Positions 32,283-41,088 are shown, counted from the first letter of the stretch. The stretch: 64,000 bases of DNA from Kitasatospora humi (GCF_020907985.1 NZ_JAJJPA010000028.1:1-64000); one strand, 5' to 3'. Numbers and translations: made by a program. The notes: a model not told the origin generated them from the letters alone.

Positions 32283-32993
32283 TCAGCCCCAGCCGTCTTC
32301 GACCAGGGTGCAGTCGGCCGCCGTGATGTGGTGGGTCTGGCCGGACCCGCCGGCCACGCGGCTGGAGCCGGAGACCTCCAGCCGCATCGACTGCGGATCC
32401 TGTGCGTTCTGCAGCTCGATGATGAAGTTGCCGTACATGCCCGGCACCGTCACCGTCAGGAGCGGATCGGGCAGTTCGGTCAGCACTGCGACCTGAGGTA
32501 GCAGTAGGTCCTGGTGGCCGGCCAGTTGCTGGGCGCGGGCGCGCAGGAGGGTGTGCAGCTGCGGCTCCATGGCCTGGAGGACGACGTCGGGTACTGGGTG
32601 TTTCGGGGCGGGGCGCAGCAGTGCGGCCAGGTGGTGATGGCCCAGCCGGGTGGCGATGTCCACGGGGCGTTCGCCGCGGGCGTCCCGCAGGGTGCGCCAG
32701 GCGCCGGCCGCGATCAGCTGTTCGATGACGGCGGGCGGGGCGGCGAGCCGAGCGGCGTGGTGGAGGGGTGCGGAGCCGCTGGCGTCGCCGACGCGGCGGG
32801 TGTTGGCCAGCGTTGTGGCGCTGATCTGCGCGCCGGCCTGCCCGGGCTGGGGGAGCAAGCTGAGGATGGTGGGCCAGTCTCCGTGGTGGGCGGCGTCGGC
32901 AGCTTGGTTCAGGGTGGCCAGGTAGTCGGGCCGGTATTCGTCGCGGCTGGTTGAGCCGATCCAGACGGTGTAGGTGCGCTGGGTCTTGGTCAT
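32283..32993 (-). CDS. Ankyrin-repeat protein, candidate immunity protein
   Basis: The 236-aa product contains ankyrin-like units, for example SAPLHHAARLAAPPAVIEQL and RPVDIATRLGHHHLAALLRP. A beta-rich C-terminal region follows (LTVTVPGMYGNFIIELQNAQ). It starts at ATG 32993 and overlaps the upstream T7SS-associated gene by 4 bases. Ankyrin proteins are known as immunity proteins for some polymorphic toxins. Its position at the end of the toxin operon makes that a reasonable inference, but the sequence does not prove it. Confidence 0.7.
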   Translation of the reverse strand: MTKTQRTYTVWIGSTSRDEYRPDYLATLNQAADAAHHGDWPTILSLLPQPGQAGAQISATTLANTRRVGDASGSAPLHHAARLAAPPAVIEQLIAAGAWRTLRDARGERPVDIATRLGHHHLAALLRPAPKHPVPDVVLQAMEPQLHTLLRARAQQLAGHQDLLLPQVAVLTELPDPLLTVTVPGMYGNFIIELQNAQDPQSMRLEVSGSSRVAGGSGQTHHITAADCTLVEDGWG

Positions 32994-33586
32994 CGGCTCG
33001 TCGGCTCCGGGTCGGTGTTGCCGGTGGCGGACAGATCGTCGAGGGGCAGGGTGACGCTGACGGTGGTTGTGGGGTTGAGGCGCAGCAGGTGCCCGGGTGC
33101 GGCGGCTGCGAGTTGCCGGCCGGTCACGGTGATCCAGCCGGGCCAGTCGGTGGGCACGTGTCGGGTCGAGGTGCAGGCGGTGATGGTGCCCGGGCCGTCG
33201 GTGGCGGGTTCGATGTACAGGCCCGGGTGCTCGGGGTGGGCGAAAAGCAGCAGTTCGGCGTCCTGCAGCGCGGCGATCAGTTCGTCTTCGCTGCCGTGGC
33301 CGGTGGCGGCGCGCTGCAGGGCGGCCTCGGCGGGAGTCTCGGGCGCGGGAATGCCCTTGGCCGCTGCCGAGGGCCGGTATTCGGGGTTGTGCCAGTAGTG
33401 GACGAGCTCGCCGCGCTGGTCGATCTGCCAGCCGCCGACGATCCCCCACACCGGGACTTCACCGGCGGGGTCGAAGACGGGGTCGATGTTGTACATCCAC
33501 GTGCCGGGCTGCTGCCGGGCGCGGGCGCGCAGTTCGTCGGTGATGGGCGGGGCGGGACGCTCGGCGGCGGGCGGTGGGGTGGTCAT
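32990..33586 (-). CDS. Type VII secretion-associated (SseB-like) protein
   Basis: The 198-aa product contains RQQPGTWMYNIDPVFDPAG and VWGIVGGWQIDQRGELVHYW followed by HNPEYRPSA. This pattern is typical of the actinobacterial T7SS-associated proteins with an SseB-like fold. The family is found beside WXG proteins and polymorphic toxins; its exact role is unknown. It is downstream of the toxin gene with an 18-bp gap and coupled to the ankyrin gene by an ATGA overlap. Confidence 0.65.
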   Translation of the reverse strand: MTTPPPAAERPAPPITDELRARARQQPGTWMYNIDPVFDPAGEVPVWGIVGGWQIDQRGELVHYWHNPEYRPSAAAKGIPAPETPAEAALQRAATGHGSEDELIAALQDAELLLFAHPEHPGLYIEPATDGPGTITACTSTRHVPTDWPGWITVTGRQLAAAAPGHLLRLNPTTTVSVTLPLDDLSATGNTDPEPTSR

Positions 33587-33604
33587 TGCAAGGGGTTCCT
33601 TGGA

Positions 33605-35341
33605 TCAGCGGTTCAGGTAGGGGTGTTTGCCGGTTCCGGCGCCTACGGGTGGCCGGTAGTACGGGTTGGCCTTGTAGCCCGTCCACTGCTGGGCGAGCGG
33701 ATCCCACGTCTCCCAGCCCTTGATGTGCTCCAGCTTGATCCCGCCGGGGAAGGCGATCTCCTGCTCATTCCAGTAGGGGTTGTCCGGGATGCTGGCGTTG
33801 ACGTCGATCCCGCCGGGGGCGTCCACCGTGTACCGGTACTTGCGGACCAGGTTGTAGCCGGGGTCGCGGGTGGTGCCGACGAATGCGGTCCGTACCCGGT
33901 TGTCCCTGACGTACTCGTTCAAGTCGGTGTTGGTGGGGTCCCAGGGCTTCATCCCGCCGTCTTGCATGATCTTTTGAGGCGAGCGGTCGGTGAAGCGCCA
34001 CAGTGTCTCGTTGCTGTCGCGCCAGGTGACGCCGTCCAGACCGGACAAGTCGATGTTGGGGTCGGCGGCGGCCTTGAGCCGGTCCGGCTGCTGGGCGGCC
34101 GCGTTCTTGCCGGCGTCCTCCGCGGTGTTCTTGCCGGCGTTCTCGGCGGTGTCCTTGGCGGCGTTCTGCGCCGCGTCGCGAGTTGCGTTGGCGGTGATGT
34201 CGGTGCCGGCCGCTGCCACGTCGCCACCGCCGCCGGTCACGGCGCCGAACACGAGGTTGGTGAAGAGGTTCCCGCCGGCCTCGGCCGGGTCGGATCCCCA
34301 GCCGGATCCAACGATGGCGGACAGCAGCTGGGTGGGGTGGTTGCTGGTCTTGATCAGGCCGGCGGCGACCTGGTTGACGTGGTCGATGTAGGTGGCGGGG
34401 TGGGTGATGTTGTAGATGTCCATCGGGTTGACCCCGCGGATGAAATCCCCGATCCCCGCCGCGCCTTTGACGACCCCGCCGATGAAGTGGCCCTTGGCGA
34501 TGTTCTCGCCCTGGGCCAGGTCGGCGGCGTCCAGCTTCAACCGCTCGGCCATGCTCGGCTCGGGCGGGGCCGCATCCGTGGCGGCCTTCAACGCGCCCGC
34601 CGCGGTCGCGGCAGCCGCGTCCCGAGCCGAGCGGGCACCGTTCAGCAGATCCTGGGCATGGGTGAACTGATCACCGGTCGGGTCCTTGAACGGACCCGGG
34701 TCGGTCGGCTTCGGGCCCGGGTTGGGGTTGTTGCTCTTGACGGCGTCGTTGTAGGTCTCGACGGCCTTCTTGTAGGTGTCGACGCTTGAGAAGTAGGCGT
34801 CCTTCGCCTGCTGCTGGGCCGCCTTCGCCGCCTTGTACGCGTCGATGGCCTGCTTGGCCTGGTCCTGCGCCCACGTGACGGTCTGCGCGTACTGGTCCAG
34901 CGCCTTGGCCGCCGCATCACACGCGTCCGCCGCCGCGAGCCACTGCGCCGGGTGCGGGGTGAACTTGGCGCGGAACGCCTCCGCCGCCTGCCCCTGCCAA
35001 TGGTCGCTGTCCATCGCCCGCAGCCCACTGCCGGTCGACTCGAACGCATCGTGGAACGCCCGCAGATGCTTGACCGACTCCCCGATCGCCTTCACATCGC
35101 CGTGCACCAGCTGCTTCGGGTCATCGCTCTGCCCCAGCTGCAACTCCGCGACCTGTGCACCCAGCTTGTCGGCGATCTTGTCACCGTAGCTGTCCACCGT
35201 GTGCGCGGCATCGTGCAGGCCCACGAAGTCCAGCATGCCGCCCACCTCGTGGGCATTGCTCTCGACCTGCTCGCCGATCGCCTTCTTGCCGTCCTTGTAC
35301 CAGTGGTCCAGGTCTTTGCCGACCGAGTCCAGCCACCCCAT
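33605..35341 (-). CDS. T7SS-type polymorphic toxin with scabin-like ADP-ribosyltransferase domain
   Basis: The protein is 578 aa. Residues 1-220 are helical and include a W-x-G turn (HWQGQAAEAF, near 114-123), typical of T7SS substrates. A helical and glycine-rich middle follows, then an Ala/Asn/Lys linker. The last 130 residues match scabin/pierisin-like ADP-ribosyltransferases: LWRFTDRSP (Arg449), FVGTTRDPGY (GTT at 489-491), and NEQEIAFPGGIK with E526 and E528. Toxins of this clade modify guanine or proteins with NAD+. The ExE form, where scabin has QxE, may change the acceptor. No Sec signal is seen. The start overlaps the WXG-like gene by 1 base. Confidence 0.82.
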   Translation of the reverse strand: MGWLDSVGKDLDHWYKDGKKAIGEQVESNAHEVGGMLDFVGLHDAAHTVDSYGDKIADKLGAQVAELQLGQSDDPKQLVHGDVKAIGESVKHLRAFHDAFESTGSGLRAMDSDHWQGQAAEAFRAKFTPHPAQWLAAADACDAAAKALDQYAQTVTWAQDQAKQAIDAYKAAKAAQQQAKDAYFSSVDTYKKAVETYNDAVKSNNPNPGPKPTDPGPFKDPTGDQFTHAQDLLNGARSARDAAAATAAGALKAATDAAPPEPSMAERLKLDAADLAQGENIAKGHFIGGVVKGAAGIGDFIRGVNPMDIYNITHPATYIDHVNQVAAGLIKTSNHPTQLLSAIVGSGWGSDPAEAGGNLFTNLVFGAVTGGGGDVAAAGTDITANATRDAAQNAAKDTAENAGKNTAEDAGKNAAAQQPDRLKAAADPNIDLSGLDGVTWRDSNETLWRFTDRSPQKIMQDGGMKPWDPTNTDLNEYVRDNRVRTAFVGTTRDPGYNLVRKYRYTVDAPGGIDVNASIPDNPYWNEQEIAFPGGIKLEHIKGWETWDPLAQQWTGYKANPYYRPPVGAGTGKHPYLNR

Positions 35342-35979
35342 CAGCGGTGATCCCCCATCTGCTGGGCCAGCGCCCGGTTCTTCTCCGCCTCGGCCTCAAG
35401 GCGCTTCGCCTCATCGCCCGTCAAGGCGGCGCCGCTCGGCGACAGCGCGTTGAGCGCCTTCAGGCGCGGATCGCTGTTCAACATGTCGGCCCCCGTCGAC
35501 TCCCAGGCCGCCTTGCTGTCCACCATCGCCTGGGTGAGCGACTGCTGCGAATAGTCCGCACCCTTGATCTGCGTGTACGGATTGTTCCCGAGTACCGTGT
35601 CCCAGGACTCCCCCTCCACCTGCTTGTCCGTCAGGTCCGGGTTGCCGATCGCCGCGTTCGCCAGGTCCTTCAAGGCGCCCGAGACGTACTGTTCCTGGTC
35701 GTAGTACATCCCCGCCGACAGATGCAGCTTCTGCGCGATGTCGTTGCCGTCATGCACCAGGCGCCGCACCTGCCAGGCCCACCGGTCGCTGAAGTTCTGC
35801 AAGGCCCCCTGCAGACCGTCGTTGCCGACCTGCATCCCCGTCAAAGCGACGTTGGAGAAGCCACGACCGACTTCGGCACCCTCGACGATCCCCAGCTTCT
35901 TCAACTCGGCGATCGCATCCCCGATCCCCTTCGCCGTCTCCTTCAGCGCGTTCGGATCCACCTGGTAGGAGTCAGCCAC
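35341..35979 (-). CDS. WXG/ESX-like helical protein
   Basis: The 212-aa product begins with GTG 35979 (VADSYQVDPNALKETAKGIG), preceded by GGTGGA. It is mostly helical, with ALQNFSDRWAWQVRRLVHDG and QVEGESWDTVLGNNPY, consistent with an EsxA/WXG100-type partner or chaperone for the toxin. The TGATG overlap couples it to the toxin gene. No enzymatic motif is seen. Confidence 0.62.
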   Translation of the reverse strand: MADSYQVDPNALKETAKGIGDAIAELKKLGIVEGAEVGRGFSNVALTGMQVGNDGLQGALQNFSDRWAWQVRRLVHDGNDIAQKLHLSAGMYYDQEQYVSGALKDLANAAIGNPDLTDKQVEGESWDTVLGNNPYTQIKGADYSQQSLTQAMVDSKAAWESTGADMLNSDPRLKALNALSPSGAALTGDEAKRLEAEAEKNRALAQQMGDHR

Positions 35980-36355
35980 GATCCACCGCCACCGCGTCCG
36001 CAACGATCCCGCGCACCGGCGGCAGCAGGAACGGGGCGGGTCCAGCCACGTCCACCGCCACCCCCGCCGGTACGCCCGCCGCCGGCACCGCGACGTCCAG
36101 CAATCGTGCGCCATAGACGGTCAGATAGTCGACCACGTCACCCAACCCCCGCTCCGTAGCGAACAGTTCCAACGTCGCCTCGCTTGTGAAGGCGTAGATC
36201 CAGCGCACGCCGCCCGAGTCCGCCGCCATCGGCTCCCCGCCGCTCAACGGCACCAGCGATGCACTCCTGCGGAACTCGTCCACCACTGCGGCGCCGTCAA
36301 TACACCCCGCGTGGAATCCAACGAGGCGTTCATCCAGTCCGCCCACCGACACCAC
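35972..36355 (-). CDS. SseB-like protein, first gene of the toxin operon
   Basis: About 127 aa if the GTG at 36355 is used; GTG 36352 and 36346 and TTG 36376 are alternatives, and no ribosome-binding site settles it. The sequence FRRSASLVPLSGGEPMAADS and WIYAFTSEATLELFATERG fits the SseB fold found in T7SS-associated proteins. The 3' end overlaps the WXG-like gene by 8 bases. Confidence 0.5.
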   Translation of the reverse strand: MVSVGGLDERLVGFHAGCIDGAAVVDEFRRSASLVPLSGGEPMAADSGGVRWIYAFTSEATLELFATERGLGDVVDYLTVYGARLLDVAVPAAGVPAGVAVDVAGPAPFLLPPVRGIVADAVAVDRG

Positions 36356-36919
36356 CCCGCCCACTACGCTCGGCAATCATTCGAACACGTGCCAGTTATA
36401 CAACACGTTCTCCCCGAGCTGGCAGGCAGGATGAGAACGGCTACCTACCCGCGCGCACGTCCCGCGGGCTCCAGCTGTGCATGGGACCGGGCCCGAAGTA
36501 CCCTCACCGGCCGAAATGACCTAAACACGCCTTACGGCTACTGGTGCAGTGTCACATCTAACCCCCACGAGATGACACTCAATTTGGGGACGCCAACGCT
36601 GCAGATGTCACCGAAACTTCGTTGCAACACCCCTGAATGAGGGAAACTTCCGGCAGTCCCTGTGAGCGGCCGGCGAGGCTCGTTCAGACCGCCCGCCGCG
36701 GTGCTGTTGCGGCACGAGCCGAACATGCGGAGCGGTGTCTGTGAATGCGGGAGCCTGTCGCGGTGTTTCGCCCGTGGCAACCCCAGGGCTTGTAGTGTGC
36801 GAGGTGCCCCATCTGCTACTTGCCTTGCACGGAGCCGGACTTGCCACATGAAGACCGCAGTGATCGTCCACTCGGCCGCGCGTTTGTGTGTCCGTCCCTT
36901 GCGGCGGAGGTGACCTGCC
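36356..36919. other. Intergenic region, 564 bp, upstream of toxin operon
   Basis: No convincing gene is seen. It should hold the divergent promoters of the toxin operon (minus) and the NUDIX gene (plus). AGTGTCA at 36548-36554 and TGACACT at 36573-36579 form a 7-bp inverted repeat with an 18-base spacer, a possible operator. Confidence 0.35.
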
Positions 36920-37474
36920 GTGGCGATCAATGAGTCGGAGATCGTGGACGCGTTCACTGCCTACTTGGAGCGCTATCCGGAAGAGGCTGAACAGCTGGCC
37001 GAGCCGGCGCGCCTGCTGGCCGCGAAGGGCCTGGACTACACCTGCCGGACCAACTACCGCATGCACGTGACTGCCGGTGCGCTGCTGGTTCGTAACGGCG
37101 CCGAGATCCTGCTCGTGGACCACCTCGCCTACAAGATCCTTTTGCAGCCTGGCGGACATGTCGAGGCCGAGGATTCCACGCTCGTCGGCGCGGCGCTGCG
37201 GGAGCTGAGTGAGGAGACGGGCATCGACCCGGACACTGTGGTGTGCGTCTCTAGCGTGCCGGCCTATATCGAGTACGGCCTGGTGCCGGCCCGGCCCGCG
37301 AAGCGCGAGCCGGCACACCATCACCTGGACTTCGGCTTCACGTTCGAGACGGTGAGTGGGGATGTGGGCACCATCCAGGAGTCCGAGGTCGGTGGCGCCC
37401 GCTGGTATCCCCTGCGCCAGGCGCAGGAGCGCGTCGGCTCGCGGATCGGTCGCGCGGTGATCGCCCGGGCCTGA
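36920..37474 (+). CDS. NUDIX hydrolase
   Basis: The 184-aa product contains GGHVEAEDSTLVGAALRELS followed by EETGI, an intact NUDIX box. A helical N-terminal 50 residues (VDAFTAYLERYPEEAEQLAE) precedes it. The substrate is unknown. GGAGG at about 36905-36909 precedes GTG 36920 by 10 bases. Confidence 0.86.
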   Translation: MAINESEIVDAFTAYLERYPEEAEQLAEPARLLAAKGLDYTCRTNYRMHVTAGALLVRNGAEILLVDHLAYKILLQPGGHVEAEDSTLVGAALRELSEETGIDPDTVVCVSSVPAYIEYGLVPARPAKREPAHHHLDFGFTFETVSGDVGTIQESEVGGARWYPLRQAQERVGSRIGRAVIARA

Positions 37475-37579
37475 CGCGCAGCCACCCTTGGGTCTCCTCT
37501 CCGGTGCGTGCCGCTCTCCGGCGGGGGACCATGGCGGTACTGGCCGGTGCCCAGTGTGGGTGCCGTGTTGCCGCCCGGT

Positions 37580-37900
37580 CTAGAACAACTCGCCCTGACC
37601 GGGTTGGTTGCATCGGGCAGTGCGGCCGGCTGTAGTCACGAGGCCCGTGCCGGCGAGCGTGGTCAGGGAGTCGGCCTCTCTGTGCAGGAGGTCCTCGGCC
37701 GGCCCCTGCCGGGTCAGGTCGACAAAGGAGCGCAGCACCAAGCGCCTGGTGCCCCCGTCCCCCATCCCGATGGTCAACTCCGCATGCCGGTGGCGCCGCC
37801 ATGCAGCGCCTCGGCTCCGACGATCCGCTCGCCAGCCTCCAGGTGCCGGCGCACCCAAGCCAGTGACAACGGTCGCCGCTTCTGGGCGACTTCACCCGAG
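37580..37900 (-). pseudogene. Truncated, frameshifted phosphotransferase relic
   Basis: Two frames join near 37780. The upstream part reads LSLAWVRRHLEAGERIVGAE followed by ALHGGATGMR, and the downstream part LTIGMGDGGTRRLVLRSFVD. This resembles the N-terminal lobe of aminoglycoside phosphotransferase-type kinases. The frame ends at 37580 after about 105 codons, well before the catalytic loop. The gene is therefore both frameshifted and truncated. Confidence 0.55.
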
Positions 37901-37923
37901 CGAGCGGCACCTCGACCTTGCAT

Positions 37924-38511
37924 CTACTGAGTGTTGCTGGGGCATTCCCCAAGCTTCGCGTCGCAGTACGCCTTCACCCAGTTCGTGGCGATAGCCTCCT
38001 GAGCTGCGCGCAGAGGCATCTTCCCTGAACAGACGGCCTGATGGAGGTAGTCCTCCAGCCGATCCTTGTCGTGAGCGTTGAACAATCCCCGATAGTTCTG
38101 GGGCCATAGGTTCGCCGTCGAGGTTGCGCCGCCGAGCTCGATCGGCAGGAGGTGGTCGAGTGCGACCGACTTGGCCGGCAGCGGCGTGGCGTATGCGCGT
38201 ATCCGCTCCGCTTTGATGGGGCCGGTCACGCTGGTCGGTGGCCGCGCCGCTTTACTCCACCCTGGTGCACAGATGGTCGCTTTGATGGTGTCGGGTGCAA
38301 CCCGGCTGTCAGCTTCGCCCGGCGTGCAGGCGGGATCTGGGAGCGCTCCTCGGTAGTGGCAGCTTCCTGGCGGAGCGGTCACAACCGAGCCGACCACCCG
38401 ATCTGGCGCGCCTGCGTCGCCGGACGCCGCGTCCTTCGTCGACAGGCCGCAGCCGGCCGCGATCAGGCTCAGCGCAGCTGCAGCGAGAGCGAGGCGGGCG
38501 GGCTGCTGCAC
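37924..38511 (-). CDS. Lipoprotein with HNH-like nuclease motif
   Basis: The 195-aa product starts at GTG 38511, supported by TGGAGCCACC upstream. An alternative ATG at 38568 has its GGAGA too close. The N-terminus is a lipoprotein signal (ARLALAAAALSLIAAGC), so the mature protein should be lipid-anchored outside the membrane. The C-terminal half has VALDHLLPIELGGATSTANL followed by WPQ, the DH...LGG...NLWP pattern of HNH-like nucleases. A surface or secreted nuclease is inferred. No immunity gene is recognised next to it. Confidence 0.68.
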   Translation of the reverse strand: MQQPARLALAAAALSLIAAGCGLSTKDAASGDAGAPDRVVGSVVTAPPGSCHYRGALPDPACTPGEADSRVAPDTIKATICAPGWSKAARPPTSVTGPIKAERIRAYATPLPAKSVALDHLLPIELGGATSTANLWPQNYRGLFNAHDKDRLEDYLHQAVCSGKMPLRAAQEAIATNWVKAYCDAKLGECPSNTQ

Positions 38512-38743
38512 GGTGGCTCCAGGGCGTTTGGTGTGAATGCGATAGGTCGTCGATGGAGCTGAGGACATTCTCCTGCGCCGCGCCGCCCGGTAGACGGGCG
38601 ACGCGCTCGTCCGGCGAGTGTTTGATACGCCCGGATTCCCTACCGGCGTTGCGGATCCGAGTGGGGGAGGCCGACGGGCCCTTGTCGGCCAACTTCTGGC
38701 TAACGCTTCACGGTGGGTTGGCTCCAGTGACACTCTGGTGCCT

Positions 38744-39073
38744 GTGAGTGAGCTGACGATGAAGCAGGCTGGCGAGTTAATGCACGAGATGTACGAGGTC
38801 TCGGACAGGCGGATGCTCCAGACCCGGGCGCAGCTGCGCGGTGAGGAGGTGCCGGTAGCTGATCGGCTGCAAGCCGCGCGGGACCTGCTGGCGGTGACCG
38901 AGAAGTTGGCTGGCACCGGCATGGCGGATGCCTTCGACGATGCGGACCAGCTGCGCGCCGACATGGCGGAGACGGCTGCGAAGGCTCGTGCGGAGATCGC
39001 CGAGTTGGAGCGTGAGGCCGCAGGTGCGCGGGTTGATGCAGAGCGATCCGAGAGTTCCGGCCCGAGGGCTTGA
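38744..39073 (+). CDS. Small coiled-coil protein, 109 aa
   Basis: From GTG 38744 the product is VSELTMKQAGELMHEMYEVS and continues as a long amphipathic helix rich in Ala/Glu/Arg (LRADMAETAAKARAEIAELE). No family is recognised. The ribosome-binding site is weak, and an earlier in-frame start is possible. Confidence 0.5.
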   Translation: MSELTMKQAGELMHEMYEVSDRRMLQTRAQLRGEEVPVADRLQAARDLLAVTEKLAGTGMADAFDDADQLRADMAETAAKARAEIAELEREAAGARVDAERSESSGPRA

Positions 39074-39226
39074 CGCTGCCTCACCGCTGAGCCTGCATAC
39101 CATTTGTCGAGCTATCAGCCCCTACCACCGGCCAGGGAACATCGGCCCGATCCGGTTTCCGCTTGCCCGTGGTATCGCGGTCCGGAACGGGCCGGTGGCG
39201 GTCGCCGAGGCGGTGGCCGCCGCGGC

Positions 39227-39643
39227 TCAGTGCACCTGGATGCTCTCGACCATGGCTTGGATCTCGGGGCCGTAGCCGAGGTCGTTGATCCAGCCCTTCA
39301 GCTGGTCGTGCTGCTCCTTGGTGAGGCCTTCGCGCATGCCGGCCTGCATGTACCCGGCCGCAAGGTTCATCTTGATCATCTTGGGGGTGCACATCAGCTT
39401 GATGTGCTCCATGACGCTGTCCGCCCGCTCGTCGTCGCCGGCCGCCCGGGCGTCATACATCTCCTTGAACAGCACGGTGCTGCGCAGCGTGTCGGCGAGC
39501 TCCTCGCGTTCGGCGGGGGTGGTGGCGGCTTCGGCGAGCAGGTGCTCCTCGATCTGGCGGGCCTTCTGCATGTCGCCGGCCGTGTAGGCGTCGCGCAGGG
39601 CGTGGCCCTGGCGGGTCTCGAAGATGTCGGGGAGCTGGGTCAT
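39227..39643 (-). CDS. Unknown helical protein, 138 aa
   Basis: AGGAGA lies 8 bases before ATG 39643. The product (MTQLPDIFETRQGHALRDAY) is helical, Met-rich and charged throughout, with HIKLMCTPKMIKMNLAAGYM. It looks like a conserved orphan. No motif or domain is recognised. Confidence 0.68.
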   Translation of the reverse strand: MTQLPDIFETRQGHALRDAYTAGDMQKARQIEEHLLAEAATTPAEREELADTLRSTVLFKEMYDARAAGDDERADSVMEHIKLMCTPKMIKMNLAAGYMQAGMREGLTKEQHDQLKGWINDLGYGPEIQAMVESIQVH

Positions 39644-39847
39644 CGTCGTTCTCCTGTGCTGCGGTATGGATTGGTCGGTCGGGTGGAGCGGTAGCTGTTG
39701 GGATGTCAGCGGGTGCGCGCGGGCCTGGCGGCCAGGTGGCGGTGGGCCTGGCGGTCTCCCTCGGCTGGTTCCGGGTTCGGTGGTTGGCGGGTTGCTCGCT
39801 GCCTGTCGCGCGGACCGGCGCTCCGGCTGCAGGTGCTCAGCCGGTTG

Positions 39848-40162
39848 TCAGCGGCTGAGCCTGGGCGAGTTGATGCGGACGCCGACGGCCGGACCGCGCT
39901 GGTGCACCGTACGGACCAGGTCCTGCAGGGTGGGTTCGGCCGGGAACCGGGCCAGGACGTCGGCCTCGTCCATCATCACGACGAAGTCTCCGGCGGCGGT
40001 CCTGGTCGGCTCGGTCTCCCGGTGCGCGATCTCGTCCACGGCCCGGCGCAGCACCGCGGTGCACTGCTGGGCGGAGGCGAAGGCGGTCAGCGTCTTGCCG
40101 GTGGTCGGCCGGCCGAGCATGATCGGCCGGCGGTCGAGGTGCAGCTCCAGGTTCGGTTCCAC
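39848..40162 (-). CDS. Small P-loop-containing protein, FtsK/TraB-like fragment
   Basis: The start is clear: AGGAGG sits 5 bases before GTG 40162. The 104-aa product has LGRPTTGKTLTAFA (a Walker A-like P-loop) and FVVMMDEADVLARFPAEP (a Walker B-like DEAD) followed by VRTVHQRGPAVGVRI. That order recalls the FtsK/TraB DNA translocase core, in very short form. It could be a truncated translocase or a stand-alone regulator. Confidence 0.6.
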   Translation of the reverse strand: MEPNLELHLDRRPIMLGRPTTGKTLTAFASAQQCTAVLRRAVDEIAHRETEPTRTAAGDFVVMMDEADVLARFPAEPTLQDLVRTVHQRGPAVGVRINSPRLSR

Positions 40163-40202
40163 GGTTCCTCCTGGCGGTGGTCGGGTGGAGGGCTCTTCTG
40201 CC

Positions 40203-40871
40203 TCAGCATCCCGGAAGCGTGGGGCGCTCCGGGTGGAATCTCTGAATCATCAGGCGCAGTGGTGACGGCGCCTCAGGTGGTCGAGGGCCAGGGCCCGCTG
40301 TACTTCCGGAGCGCCCAGCTGGTCTGGGCGACGCAGCGGTCGGGTCGTTCCGGAGTTGGCCGTCCTGAGGGCGGCGGCGGTATTCCGTCGGAATATCCAG
40401 TGCGGACGTGGAGGCCCGCCGCCAGCACGACACCGGCAACGCGCGGTTGGTCTCCTGCGTGCACTGGGCGGTGCTGTGGAGGTCGAACGGGCTCTGGATC
40501 GCGACCAGGTCGAGCGCGGCCGAGCGGAGCAGGAGGTAGGTGCGGTGGAGTTGGCGGACGAAGTCGGCCGGCACGCTCCCGGGGGCCCGCTGGCCCGCGA
40601 GGCGGGCCTGCTGCCACTGGTGGTACTGGAGGGTGCTGTCGAGCATGAGCCGGCCGATGGAGGGGGTGTCGGGGTAGGCCTCGCGGAGGGCGGCGGGGGC
40701 GAGGACGGCAGCGACCTCGTGGTCGTTGGTGTAGTAGCGGATGGTCTGGCCGGCGATCTCGATGTCGATCGCGGAGCGGCATTCGGCGAGCGTCAGGACG
40801 GTCCGCGCGATCTCGTTGGGGTCGGTGGCGGCCTTGAGCGGCAGGGTGACGTAGGGGCTGTCGGTGGTCAA
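40203..40871 (-). CDS. Unknown protein, probable TTG start
   Basis: A TTG at 40871 (LTTDSPYVTLPLKAATDPNE) follows AGGAG by 6 bases and best explains the start. The first 150 residues look like a folded helical/beta protein (SIGRLMLDSTLQYHQWQQAR). The last 50 are Pro/Arg-rich and may be a shifted frame. No family is recognised. It is 40 bp upstream of the P-loop gene on the same strand. Confidence 0.45.
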   Translation of the reverse strand: MTTDSPYVTLPLKAATDPNEIARTVLTLAECRSAIDIEIAGQTIRYYTNDHEVAAVLAPAALREAYPDTPSIGRLMLDSTLQYHQWQQARLAGQRAPGSVPADFVRQLHRTYLLLRSAALDLVAIQSPFDLHSTAQCTQETNRALPVSCWRRASTSALDIPTEYRRRPQDGQLRNDPTAASPRPAGRSGSTAGPGPRPPEAPSPLRLMIQRFHPERPTLPGC

Positions 40872-41088
40872 CTGGAACTCCTGCGTCGGTGCGGGGCGGT
40901 GTCGTGGTCTTTCTGTACACGGCGGACCTTGATGAACTTCTTGATGCGGGGCGCCTGCTCTGATCACAGCTGCGTAACGCCCGGTGTCAAGGTGCGGGTT
41001 GACGCCCCGGCAGACCTTGATGGACGAATACCGCCGCCCGGCCCGACGGCTGTTGGCCGCGGGCCGGGCAGGGCTGGCTGATGAGCGG

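Noticed and set aside
32951-34789. 612-codon plus-strand frame rich in Gly/Val
   Set aside because: It is antisense to the toxin and T7SS-associated genes, which have supported starts and overlaps.
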